Position numbers and translations under genes: made by a program
The notes under the pieces: model-generated
Databases searched by the model: none
Seen by the model: only the letters and a program-made list of their open reading frames with translations
What the model was told of the DNA's origin: nothing
Part shown: piece after piece, positions 1 through 5,690 of the stretch
Position numbering within the stretch: the first letter of the stretch is position 1
Layout: every line of letters starts with the position of its first letter
NCBI GenBank assembly: GCA_947259815.1
Contig: CAMYNO010000259.1
Location: forward strand, 1-5,934
DNA from: an uncultured Parvularculaceae bacterium
GTDB taxonomy: Bacteria; Pseudomonadota; Alphaproteobacteria; Caulobacterales; Parvularculaceae
DNA length: 5,934 nucleotides
Reading direction: 5' to 3'

Positions 1-186
1 GAAGGCTAAAAAAGTATAGCCAAAGGCCGGCGCGGTTCCGTTGATGATGAAGGCGCAGACCCATAAAATCGCCGGGGCAAGGCCGAACAGGAACCAGAAC
101 CAGCTGCGAAAATCATAGGTCCAGTTGAAATGCGCGCGGTAAAGATAGTCCTCCCCCGGCGCGAGCGTTTTCGTGACATAGGCCAA
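1..186 (-). CDS. Small membrane protein, bacterial PH-domain-like (bPH_2), partial at C-terminus
   Basis: Only the first 62 codons are present; the gene runs off the left edge. There is no ATG. A TGA at 201-199 closes the frame upstream, so the start must be TTG at 186 or CTG at 189. I chose TTG because GAGGAG (200-195) lies 8 nt before it. The protein begins MAYVTKTLAPGEDYLYRAHF, a pattern (YV..L.PGE...YR....W) that I associate with the N-terminus of small bacterial PH-domain (bPH_2) membrane proteins. Residues about 29-62 are strongly hydrophobic and aromatic, consistent with one or two membrane helices starting right after the short cytoplasmic head. The role of such proteins is mostly unknown. 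The gene follows the TIR gene in the same direction after a 106-bp gap that holds a promoter-like sequence, so it is probably transcribed on its own. The coding call is fairly secure; the family name is tentative. Confidence 0.65.
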   Translation of the reverse strand, partial: MAYVTKTLAPGEDYLYRAHFNWTYDFRSWFWFLFGLAPAILWVCAFIINGTAPAFGYTFLAF

Positions 187-194
187 CAGGGCGT

Positions 195-200
195 CTCCTC
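195..200 (-). promoter_or_regulatory. Shine-Dalgarno GAGGAG deciding a TTG start
   Basis: GAGGAG on the minus strand, 8 nt before TTG at 186 and 5 nt before CTG at 189. With the in-frame TGA at 201-199 it fixes the start of the left-edge gene to one of these two non-ATG codons. Confidence 0.65.
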
Positions 201-214
201 AATGACCGTCCAGT

Positions 215-244
215 ATTATGTGGGCGCGATCACGGGAATCGCAA
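215..244 (-). promoter_or_regulatory. Candidate sigma70 promoter for the left-edge membrane gene
   Basis: On the minus strand, a -35-like TTGCGA (244-239, 4/6 to consensus) is followed by an 18-bp spacer and a -10-like CATAAT (220-215, 5/6). Transcription would start near 208, giving a leader of about 20 nt that just holds the GAGGAG ribosome site. It lies in the 106-bp gap after the TIR gene, which explains how the downstream gene could be expressed independently. The same gap holds a 5-bp inverted repeat (CAAGG-CCG-CCTTG, 242-254) that overlaps the -35; it has no T-tract and is not a convincing terminator. Confidence 0.45.
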
Positions 245-292
245 GGCCGCCTTGGCATCGCGGAGCAGCCCGTCATTGACGATTCCTCGCGC

Positions 293-2623
293 CTATTCGT
301 AGCCGCGGCGCAGTTTTATCGGATCGAGGCCAAGCTCCGTGCGAGAGTCGTTGATACGCTCTTCGACATGGTCGACGACGGCGCGGTATGCCGGCTTGTC
401 GGCCAACTGAATTAATACCGGATTGAACCCGATATCCATCGGCAACCCGTTCTTTTCCACCATGGCTTCAAGACGAGTGATCGCATCGTCGGGCTTGCCT
501 TCCGCAATGAGAATAAAGGCTTCCTCGCGCTCAACTGCATTGAAGTCAAAGCCGGCGTTGCGCCCTTCTTCGGAAAAGGCCCGCGCCGCCGCCCGCATTT
601 CCACCGCATGGGGATGTCCCGTTTCCATGAGCGGCGTCAGGAAATATTCATAGGGCGGAATTTCAAAATTATCGCGGAACGCGCGAACGCTGCCCCATTT
701 CTCATCGTAAAACGAAACAAGCTCGTCCCACTGGCGACTGAGTAGCAGAGCCTCTGCGTAGTCGCCCTGCGCCGGCCGATAGTCCGGCCGTTTTTCAAAC
801 TTTGATTTCAGAACCGAAATGGCTTCATCGTAGTCGCCGCGTAGCAAATGAACCTTTGGCGTGAATTCATCAGAATCAATTTCCAGGGCGCGATCAAAGG
901 CGCCCAGACGGAGCCAGCCTACTGCAGTCTGCCAGCGCACACGCGGATCATCCGGTAATTTTTTGAGGTTATCCTCTGCGAGCTTCATGGCTGCGGCGCG
1001 GTCACCGGACCGCCATAAATGACTCGCCTTCGTCGATAGGTATACAAGATTGTCCGGCAAAATCCTGTTCCAGCGGTCAAGCGCATCCTCAGCGGCGTCG
1101 AGATTATTGGTGAGGTGGTAAAGATTGACGATATTCACATTGGCGTCGGCCTGGGCGGGGTTGTGCGCCAGGGCCTGTTCCAGTTGATCGCGCCCTTCGG
1201 CGAGTCGCCCCTGCCGGACCAGCATGAAAGCGTAATCGTTACGCGCCAGGGGGAAATTCGGCTTCGCCGCGATCGCTCTTTTGTAATATTCTTCCGCGTC
1301 GCCGGGGCGATGTCCGATCGTGATGTTGCCGGCATGGGCGAATATGGCGTCCGGCGACGCCGGGTCGATTTCCATCGCCCGTTCGATGAGCGCCGTGGCT
1401 GTTACCGTCGCTTCTTCAACGGGGATATCGCCGGCGGCGCCGTCGCCGTCTGACATCATCAACTCGTAATAGGCGCGCCAGGCAAGCGCCGGGGCAAAAT
1501 TCGGGTCGATCTCTATGGCCTTGTCGAGCGCTTCAGCGGCGGCTTCATAGCCGCCCAGATTACCCGGCGCGGCGTGTTGCTTGGCGGCGAGATAAAGTTC
1601 GTAGGCGTTGATATCGGTGCGCGTCGTGTGGACTTCTGCCTTGCCGAGCAGGTGAGGGGTCAGTTCGGTGAGGATCGCGCTGGAAATCTCATCCTGCACG
1701 TAGAATATGTCGTCGAGCTTGCGGTCATAGGTTTCCGACCAAAGATGAAAACCGTTATCGGCGCGGATAAGCTGTGCGGTCACGCGGACCTTGTCGCCGG
1801 ATTTGCGCACGGACCCTTCAAGGATGTGAGCGACGTCGAGAATTTCCGCGATTTCGCGCAGATCCGTGTTCTTGCCCTTGAAGGCAAAGGCGGAGGTTCG
1901 TCCGGCGACCTGAAGTCCGTCGACCTTGGCGAGTACGTTGAGAAGCTCTTCGGAGATGCCGTCGGAGAAAAATTCCTGTTCCGGATCGGACGACATGTTG
2001 ACGAAGGGCAGAACCGCGATGGAGCTTTCCGCCGCCGCGACGCTGGTCCCGGCGCGTTCGCCCGTCCCGTCGGATCGATTCGTAATAAAGAGAACGCCAA
2101 TGACCGCCGCCGTCAGCGCAAGGGCGGCGCCGGCGAGAATCTTGATCGGCGCGGTCGTGAAACTTTTAGCCGCTGTCGCCGCGGCAGTGGGGCCGGGCGC
2201 CGGCGATATATCCGCCGTTGGCGCGCCGGTTGAGAGCTTGTCGAAAAACCCGGCGATGGCGCCGCGCAATTCGGCGAAGATCGCATCGTCGCCGTTGAAC
2301 CAGCCTGACATATCGAGGGCGTGATACTGCATGTACCCGATCGGCGGTTCCGTCCCGTCGAGGCTGATGGTTTTCAGCTTGTTCTCGCGGCTGGCCAGCG
2401 TCGCTTCATCGCGCACCCAGCGCGATTTCGCCCCTTCCTCCGACCAGCAGACGATGACCGCCCCGGCGTCATGCAGTTCGCGCTCGATCTCGGCGGAAAA
2501 TTCCGCCCCGGACTGGATGTTGCGATCCCACCAGACGGACCAGCCTTCGCTCTGCAAGGCCGCAGCCAGCCGCTCGACCTTTGCCCTGTCAGGTCGCGCG
2601 TAGGATATAAAAATGTCAGCCAT
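293..2623 (-). CDS. TIR domain / transmembrane / TolB-like / TPR-repeat protein
   Basis: 776 aa. An N-terminal TIR domain (about 2-128) starts DIFISYARPDRA, has the WWDRNIQSG turn (30-38), and carries WVRDE with Glu72 at the position of the catalytic glutamate of NAD-cleaving TIR domains. A low-complexity Pro/Ala/Thr linker (130-156) precedes one membrane helix (about 160-180). Next is a TolB N-terminal-like domain (COG5616 type, about 200-325) beginning SIAVLPFVNMSSDPEQEFFS and containing ILEGSVRKSGDKVRVTAQLI. The rest is TPR-like helical repeats (about 337-755), clearest at KAIEIDPNFAPALA and RAIAAKPNFPLA. Topology should put TIR in the cytoplasm and TolB/TPR outside. In related proteins the same membrane-TolB-TPR part is joined to adenylate cyclase or CadC-like DNA-binding domains, so TIR probably replaces the output module. 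The start is fixed because the TIR fold begins at residue 3; the ribosome site is poor (GGGGG 12 nt upstream). Architecture is secure; NAD hydrolysis and a signalling or defence role are inference. Confidence 0.93.
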   Translation of the reverse strand: MADIFISYARPDRAKVERLAAALQSEGWSVWWDRNIQSGAEFSAEIERELHDAGAVIVCWSEEGAKSRWVRDEATLASRENKLKTISLDGTEPPIGYMQYHALDMSGWFNGDDAIFAELRGAIAGFFDKLSTGAPTADISPAPGPTAAATAAKSFTTAPIKILAGAALALTAAVIGVLFITNRSDGTGERAGTSVAAAESSIAVLPFVNMSSDPEQEFFSDGISEELLNVLAKVDGLQVAGRTSAFAFKGKNTDLREIAEILDVAHILEGSVRKSGDKVRVTAQLIRADNGFHLWSETYDRKLDDIFYVQDEISSAILTELTPHLLGKAEVHTTRTDINAYELYLAAKQHAAPGNLGGYEAAAEALDKAIEIDPNFAPALAWRAYYELMMSDGDGAAGDIPVEEATVTATALIERAMEIDPASPDAIFAHAGNITIGHRPGDAEEYYKRAIAAKPNFPLARNDYAFMLVRQGRLAEGRDQLEQALAHNPAQADANVNIVNLYHLTNNLDAAEDALDRWNRILPDNLVYLSTKASHLWRSGDRAAAMKLAEDNLKKLPDDPRVRWQTAVGWLRLGAFDRALEIDSDEFTPKVHLLRGDYDEAISVLKSKFEKRPDYRPAQGDYAEALLLSRQWDELVSFYDEKWGSVRAFRDNFEIPPYEYFLTPLMETGHPHAVEMRAAARAFSEEGRNAGFDFNAVEREEAFILIAEGKPDDAITRLEAMVEKNGLPMDIGFNPVLIQLADKPAYRAVVDHVEERINDSRTELGLDPIKLRRGYE

Positions 2624-2632
2624 ATGCGGCTT

Positions 2633-2660
2633 TAACCCCCGGATTTAACCGGGGTAGTTA
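2633..2660 (-). repeat. Interrupted GC-rich inverted repeat between the dehalogenase and TIR genes
   Basis: CCCCGG (2637-2642) pairs with CCGGGG (2649-2654) around a 6-nt AT-rich loop. Outside this, TAAC (2633-2636) pairs with GTTA (2657-2660) across a 2-nt bulge, giving about 10 bp in all. It sits in the 71-bp gap, after the dehalogenase stop and 10 nt before the TIR start codon. In the leftward transcript it could be a weak terminator for the dehalogenase operon (no proper U-tract follows), a structure masking the TIR ribosome site, or an operator-like site. I found no convincing sigma70 promoter in this gap, so the TIR gene may depend on read-through past the hairpin. Confidence 0.5.
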
Positions 2661-2694
2661 GCATAGATCGCGCTGGCGCCAAATCGGCGATTCT

Positions 2695-3621
2695 TCAGGC
2701 GATCCCGAACTTTTCCAGCGCCGCCGCCGCGATGGGCGCACCCCATTCCTGTACGAAATGGCCGGCGTCGGCGACTTCCATGGGCTCCGGGCAGTTCTTG
2801 ATGATCTTGCGCAGGATATGCATGGCTGGCGGGCCGAGGACCGGGTCCTGCATGCCGATGGCCATGAAGCTGTCGCCGTTCCAGTCCTGCGACCAGAACT
2901 TGCGCGCGGCGAGGGACGTCTCGACCCCTTCGGCCGAGGCCGGGGTCAAGTCCTTGCCCTGTTCCTTCAGCATCACGAGTTCGGGAAAGCGCCTGACGCC
3001 GCCCTTATAGGATTGATCGGGGAAGGGCGCGCCATAAGCCGCCGCCTCGTCATCGGAAAGAACTGATGTCGCGCGCTGCATCAGCCCGCCAACATCAAGA
3101 TCGGGCTGTGAGCGGTTGAAGGCGCGCCAGGCGGCGAACCCTTCGCCCGCTTCCTCGCCGCCGGGCAGGCCGGTGTTCATGACGATAAGCCTTGTGTAGC
3201 GGTCCGGCGCCGCCTGCGGCAGCGTCAGGCCGAGCAGCCCGCCCCAGTCCTGCACCACGAGGCAGACATTCTTCAGATCGAGCTTTTCGACAAAGGCGAG
3301 GAGCGCGTTGCGGTGGAAATGATACGTATACGTCTCATCGTCGATCGGCTTGTCGGAGCGGCCGAAGCCGAAGAGATCGACTGCAACCGCGCGATGCCCG
3401 GCGCCGGTAAATACCGGGATCATCTTGCGGAAAAGATAGGCCCAGCTCGGCTCTCCGTGTATGCAAAGGAACGTGACGTCGGCGTTCGCGTCGCCTTCAT
3501 CGACATAATGCATGCGCAGGCCCTCATAGCCCGGCAGATCCTCCACATAGTTCGGCGCATAGGGCCAGCCGGGGAGATTTTCAAAACGATCGTCAGGCGT
3601 GCGAAGGGCTTCGATGGGCAT
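2695..3621 (-). CDS. dhmA: Haloalkane dehalogenase, subfamily I (alpha/beta hydrolase)
   Basis: 308 aa, close to the 310 aa of DhlA as I recall it. The fold hydrolyses carbon-halogen bonds of haloalkanes to an alcohol and halide without a cofactor. The N-terminus (RTPDDRFENLPGWPYAPNY) and LCIHGEPSWAYLFRKMIP are typical of subfamily I. Expected active-site residues are all visible: nucleophile Asp125 in VVQDWGG, halide-binding Trp126 and Trp165 (FAAWRAF), acid Asp259 (AIGMQDPVLG), base His288 (DAGHFVQEWG), and HGEP at 55-58 supplying the oxyanion hole. The frame stays open upstream to 3876, but that part overlaps the MAPEG gene in another frame. The ATG at 3621 fits the family length and has AGAGGA (3636-3631) before it, so I chose it. 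It lies 17 bp after the MAPEG stop, hence co-transcribed. No signal peptide is seen, so it is cytoplasmic. The substrate cannot be read from sequence, and some members act poorly on known haloalkanes. The symbol follows the subfamily name. Confidence 0.93.
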   Translation of the reverse strand: MPIEALRTPDDRFENLPGWPYAPNYVEDLPGYEGLRMHYVDEGDANADVTFLCIHGEPSWAYLFRKMIPVFTGAGHRAVAVDLFGFGRSDKPIDDETYTYHFHRNALLAFVEKLDLKNVCLVVQDWGGLLGLTLPQAAPDRYTRLIVMNTGLPGGEEAGEGFAAWRAFNRSQPDLDVGGLMQRATSVLSDDEAAAYGAPFPDQSYKGGVRRFPELVMLKEQGKDLTPASAEGVETSLAARKFWSQDWNGDSFMAIGMQDPVLGPPAMHILRKIIKNCPEPMEVADAGHFVQEWGAPIAAAALEKFGIA

Positions 3622-3630
3622 ATCCGGATT

Positions 3631-3636
3631 TCCTCT
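3631..3636 (-). promoter_or_regulatory. Shine-Dalgarno AGAGGA for the dehalogenase
   Basis: AGAGGA on the minus strand lies 9 nt before ATG 3621, in the 17-bp gap after the MAPEG stop. It supports the short 308-aa dehalogenase over the extended frame that begins at 3876. Confidence 0.75.
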
Positions 3637-3638
3637 TT

Positions 3639-4034
3639 TTAACCGTGCAGGCGCAACAGCATCATCACCAGGCCGACCACGCCGGCGGTCCACACAAGCG
3701 TGCGCAGGGCGGGAACGCCAAGCATATAGGCTGGTAAATAAACGGCGCGTGCGATCACATAGATAAGCGCGCCGGTCAGCGCCATGCCGTCCGCCTTGTT
3801 TGTCATCAACAACAGCAAGGCGATGGGCAGGAAGAAGAAGAGCGATTCTTCCATATTCTTTTGCGCCCGCCCGCATCGGGCCGCGCCGGTGGTCGCATCC
3901 GCGGCGCTGTCGCGCGCGCCAAGCGCATAGGCAAGCAGGTTCGTATCGCCTTTCGACGCCATGATGCGCGTTGCGGCATGGGCGGCGACATAGGCGAAAT
4001 AAACAAGCAGGGTCCAGAGAATGTAATCGATCAT
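3639..4034 (-). CDS. MAPEG-family integral membrane protein
   Basis: 131 aa with about four hydrophobic segments (roughly 3-20, 64-78, 84-100, 112-128), the usual size and topology of MAPEG proteins (membrane-associated proteins in eicosanoid and glutathione metabolism). Diagnostic stretches are NLLAYALGARD (32-42), the glutathione-loop-type GRAQKNMEESL (55-65), and ARAVYLPAYMLGVPALRTLVW (start about residue 95). Eukaryotic members are glutathione transferases or peroxidases; most bacterial ones are uncharacterised. I chose ATG 4034 because AGGGAG (4047-4042) precedes it by 7 nt and the first helix starts at once; an upstream in-frame ATG at 4109 would add 25 basic residues with no family support. 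It is first in the leftward operon and 17 bp before the dehalogenase, which suggests a joint role in handling electrophilic compounds; this is inference. The loop between helix 1 and the GR motif (43-54, Ala/Thr-rich) looks slightly longer than usual. Confidence 0.88.
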   Translation of the reverse strand: MIDYILWTLLVYFAYVAAHAATRIMASKGDTNLLAYALGARDSAADATTGAARCGRAQKNMEESLFFFLPIALLLLMTNKADGMALTGALIYVIARAVYLPAYMLGVPALRTLVWTAGVVGLVMMLLRLHG

Positions 4035-4041
4035 TTTGTTT

Positions 4042-4047
4042 CTCCCT
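4042..4047 (-). promoter_or_regulatory. Shine-Dalgarno AGGGAG for the MAPEG gene
   Basis: AGGGAG on the minus strand, 7 nt before ATG 4034. It favours this start over the in-frame ATG at 4109, which would place extra basic residues ahead of the first helix. Confidence 0.75.
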
Positions 4048-4057
4048 TTGCGCCGGG

Positions 4058-4085
4058 TTTTCATGTCCGGTCTCATCGCTATAGT
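4058..4085 (+). promoter_or_regulatory. Candidate sigma70 promoter for lpdA
   Basis: TTTTCA (4058-4063, 4/6 to the -35 consensus), a 16-bp spacer, then TATAGT (4080-4085, 5/6 to the -10). Transcription would start near 4092, giving a leader of about 145 nt that contains a CG-alternating hairpin and the 84-bp palindromic element. It lies in the 203-bp divergent region. No equally good promoter is visible for the leftward MAPEG operon, although the -10 overlaps a TATAGC on the other strand. Confidence 0.35.
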
Positions 4086-4102
4086 CGCGCGAACGCGCGC
4101 GA
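4085..4102. repeat. CG-alternating 7-bp hairpin in the divergent region
   Basis: TCGCGCG (4085-4091), loop AACG, CGCGCGA (4096-4102), a perfect inverted repeat. The tract is almost wholly alternating C and G, the kind of sequence that can form Z-DNA or a strong hairpin. It directly follows the candidate lpdA -10 and would sit at or just after the transcription start. Function is unknown. Confidence 0.55.
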
Positions 4103-4128
4103 ATACCAAGCCGTTAATACAGTTTGCA

Positions 4129-4212
4129 CCTCATCCTGAGGCGCCCGATCCCCCTTCGAGGCTCGCTGCGCTCGCACCTCAGGGTGAGGGGATCGGGCCT
4201 CGAAGGACGAGG
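4129..4212. repeat. 84-bp palindromic intergenic repeat (REP/RIME-like) upstream of lpdA
   Basis: The ends CCTCATCCT (4129-4137) and AGGACGAGG (4204-4212) pair at 8 of 9 positions. Inside them GCCCGATCCCC (4143-4153) pairs perfectly with GGGGATCGGGC (4188-4198). Three smaller palindromes are nested: CCTCA-TCC-TGAGG (4129-4141), CCTCA-GGG-TGAGG (4177-4189), and CCTCG-AAGGA-CGAGG (4198-4212). The centre holds GCTCGC-TGC-GCTCGC. I recognise this CTCATCCTGAGG...CTCGAAGGA pattern as a dispersed palindromic repeat common between genes in Alphaproteobacteria. Here it ends 11 bp before the lpdA Shine-Dalgarno, so it would be part of the lpdA 5' leader. A frame open through it from an ATG at 4124 into lpdA is an artefact of the repeat. 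Confidence 0.85.
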
Positions 4213-4223
4213 TTCAATAAGAT

Positions 4224-4229
4224 GGAGAG
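4224..4229 (+). promoter_or_regulatory. Shine-Dalgarno GGAGAG for lpdA
   Basis: GGAGAG lies 8 nt before ATG 4238. It decides the start: the in-frame ATG at 4124 would add 38 residues translated from the palindromic repeat, with no counterpart in this enzyme family. Confidence 0.8.
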
Positions 4230-4237
4230 AAACAAGA

Positions 4238-5650
4238 ATGACCGACCACACAGCAGACCTCGTCGTAATCGGTTCCGGTCCCGGCGGCTATGTCGCCGCC
4301 ATTCGCGCCGCACAGTTGGGGATGAAAACGGCGATCATCGAGCGCGACGCGCTGGGCGGGGTCTGTCTCAACTGGGGCTGCATCCCGACAAAGGCGCTGC
4401 TGCGGACCGCCGAGGTCTATACCAATATGAAGCATGCGGGCGATTTCGGCCTGAAGGCCGACAATATCGGTTTCGACATCGAGGCGGTGGTCAAGCGCTC
4501 ACGCCAGGTGGCGGGCAAGCTATCCGGCGGCATCGGCTATCTGATGAAGAAGAACAAGATCCAGGTGATCGCCGGGACCGCGCGACTGGAGAAGGGATCG
4601 CCCGCGCCGCTCGTCAAGGTCAAAACGAAAGACGGCGAAGACACGGTCAAAGCCAAACACGTCATCCTCGCCACCGGCGCGCGCGCCCGCACCATCCCGC
4701 AAGCGGGGCTGGAGCCCGACGGCAAGTTCGTGTGGACCGCGAAGGAAGCGATGGTCCCCGACGTCATGCCGAAATCGCTCCTCGTCATCGGGTCCGGCGC
4801 CATCGGCATCGAGTTTGCGAGCTTTTACCGCGCGCTCGGCGCCGAGGTGACGGTGGTCGAGATGATGGACCGCATCCTCCCGGTTGAGGACAACGAAATC
4901 TCCGCCTTCGCCGCCAAGCAGTTCCAGAAACAGGGGATGAAGATCCTCACCGGCGCGCAGGTTGAGAAACTCGACACCAGCGGCAAGCTCGCCAAAGCGA
5001 CGATCAAGACCAAGGGCGGGCAGGAAACGGTGGAGGCCGAACGGGTCATCCTCGCCGTCGGTATTGTGGGCAATACGGAGAATTTGGGGCTGGAGGCCGT
5101 TGGCGCGAAGATCGACCGCGGGCATCTGGTGGTCAATGAATGGATGGAGACGGGGGTTAAGGGCCTCTACGCCATCGGCGATGTGGTCGGCGCCCCGTGG
5201 CTGGCGCACAAGGCGTCCCATGAAGGGGTGATCTGTGTAGAGAAGATCGCCGGGCAAAAGGACGTTCACCCCCTCGACGTCACCAATATTCCGGGCTGCA
5301 CCTATTGCCAGCCGCAGATCGCCAGCGTTGGTTTGACCGAGGAGAAGGCGAAGGAAGCCGGCCACAAGATCAAGGTCGGCAAGTTTCCCTTTAACGGCAA
5401 TGGCAAGGCGATTGCGCTGGGCGAACCGGAAGGCATGGTCAAAACCATCTTCGACGCGGCGACCGGGGAACTCCTCGGCGCCCATATGATCGGCGCGGAA
5501 GTCACCGAGCTGATCCAGGGCTTCGGCCTCGCGCGCTCAGCCGAACTGGTCGAGCAGGACTTGATGCACGCAGTATTCCCGCACCCGACCTTGTCAGAGA
5601 TGATGCATGAGTCAGTGCTGGATGCGTATGGAAGAGTGGTGCATGTTTGA
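4238..5650 (+). CDS. lpdA: Dihydrolipoyl dehydrogenase (E3), pyruvate-dehydrogenase type
   Basis: 470 aa, the usual length. This FAD flavoenzyme reoxidises the lipoyl groups of 2-oxoacid dehydrogenase complexes, passing electrons to NAD+. Visible in order: FAD-binding GSGPGGYVAA (12-21); redox disulfide C43-LNWG-C48 in GGVCLNWGCIPTKALL; second FAD segment ILATGARARTIP; NAD-binding GSGAIGIEFASFYRALGAEV with VVE; FAD-binding LYAIGDVVGAPWLAHKASHEG; and a C-terminal dimer domain with the His449-Glu454 dyad in FPHPTLSE. The CLNWGCIPTKALLR form is what I associate with E3 of the pyruvate dehydrogenase complex in Alphaproteobacteria; the 2-oxoglutarate form usually reads CLNVGCIPSKALL. In many relatives E1 and E2 genes precede it. 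Here upstream is a divergent MAPEG/dehalogenase operon, so this gene stands apart and probably uses its own promoter. It is cytoplasmic and appears intact. I am very sure of function, less so of which complex it serves. Confidence 0.98.
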   Translation: MTDHTADLVVIGSGPGGYVAAIRAAQLGMKTAIIERDALGGVCLNWGCIPTKALLRTAEVYTNMKHAGDFGLKADNIGFDIEAVVKRSRQVAGKLSGGIGYLMKKNKIQVIAGTARLEKGSPAPLVKVKTKDGEDTVKAKHVILATGARARTIPQAGLEPDGKFVWTAKEAMVPDVMPKSLLVIGSGAIGIEFASFYRALGAEVTVVEMMDRILPVEDNEISAFAAKQFQKQGMKILTGAQVEKLDTSGKLAKATIKTKGGQETVEAERVILAVGIVGNTENLGLEAVGAKIDRGHLVVNEWMETGVKGLYAIGDVVGAPWLAHKASHEGVICVEKIAGQKDVHPLDVTNIPGCTYCQPQIASVGLTEEKAKEAGHKIKVGKFPFNGNGKAIALGEPEGMVKTIFDAATGELLGAHMIGAEVTELIQGFGLARSAELVEQDLMHAVFPHPTLSEMMHESVLDAYGRVVHV

Positions 5651-5690
5651 GGCAAGGGAACAATAAGGGCCTGTTCTTATCCACCGTTCT

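Noticed and set aside
242..254. Terminator for the TIR gene (CAAGG-CCG-CCTTG).
   Set aside because: A 5-bp stem with no T-tract that overlaps a better promoter -35.
1574..2233. Plus-strand open frame (219 codons) opposite the TIR gene.
   Set aside because: It lies antisense to the TolB-like and linker region, is Arg/Gly-rich and has no recognisable domain.
3622..3876. N-terminal extension of the dehalogenase upstream of ATG 3621.
   Set aside because: It overlaps the MAPEG gene in another frame, shows no family similarity, and would make the protein 85 residues longer than DhlA-type enzymes.
4035..4109. N-terminal extension of the MAPEG protein from ATG 4109.
   Set aside because: It is basic, unlike the family, and lies upstream of a good Shine-Dalgarno for ATG 4034.
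4129..4212. Riboswitch or CRISPR-like repeat upstream of lpdA.
   Set aside because: The palindromes have no regular spacing or spacers, and the pattern fits a dispersed intergenic repeat better than a ligand-binding RNA.
4124..4237. N-terminal extension of lpdA from an in-frame ATG at 4124.
   Set aside because: The 38 extra residues are a translation of the palindromic repeat; ATG 4238 has GGAGAG at 8 nt and gives the family's usual 470 aa.
4520..5485. Long minus-strand open frame (321 codons) opposite lpdA.
   Set aside because: It is an antisense shadow of a strongly conserved GC-rich gene; its product is rich in Arg/Gly/Asp/His with no recognisable domain.
5651..5690. Intrinsic terminator for lpdA (ATAAG...CTTAT at 5663-5680, or GAACA...TGTTC at 5658-5676).
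   Set aside because: The stems are only 5 bp, AT-rich, mutually exclusive and lack a T-tract.
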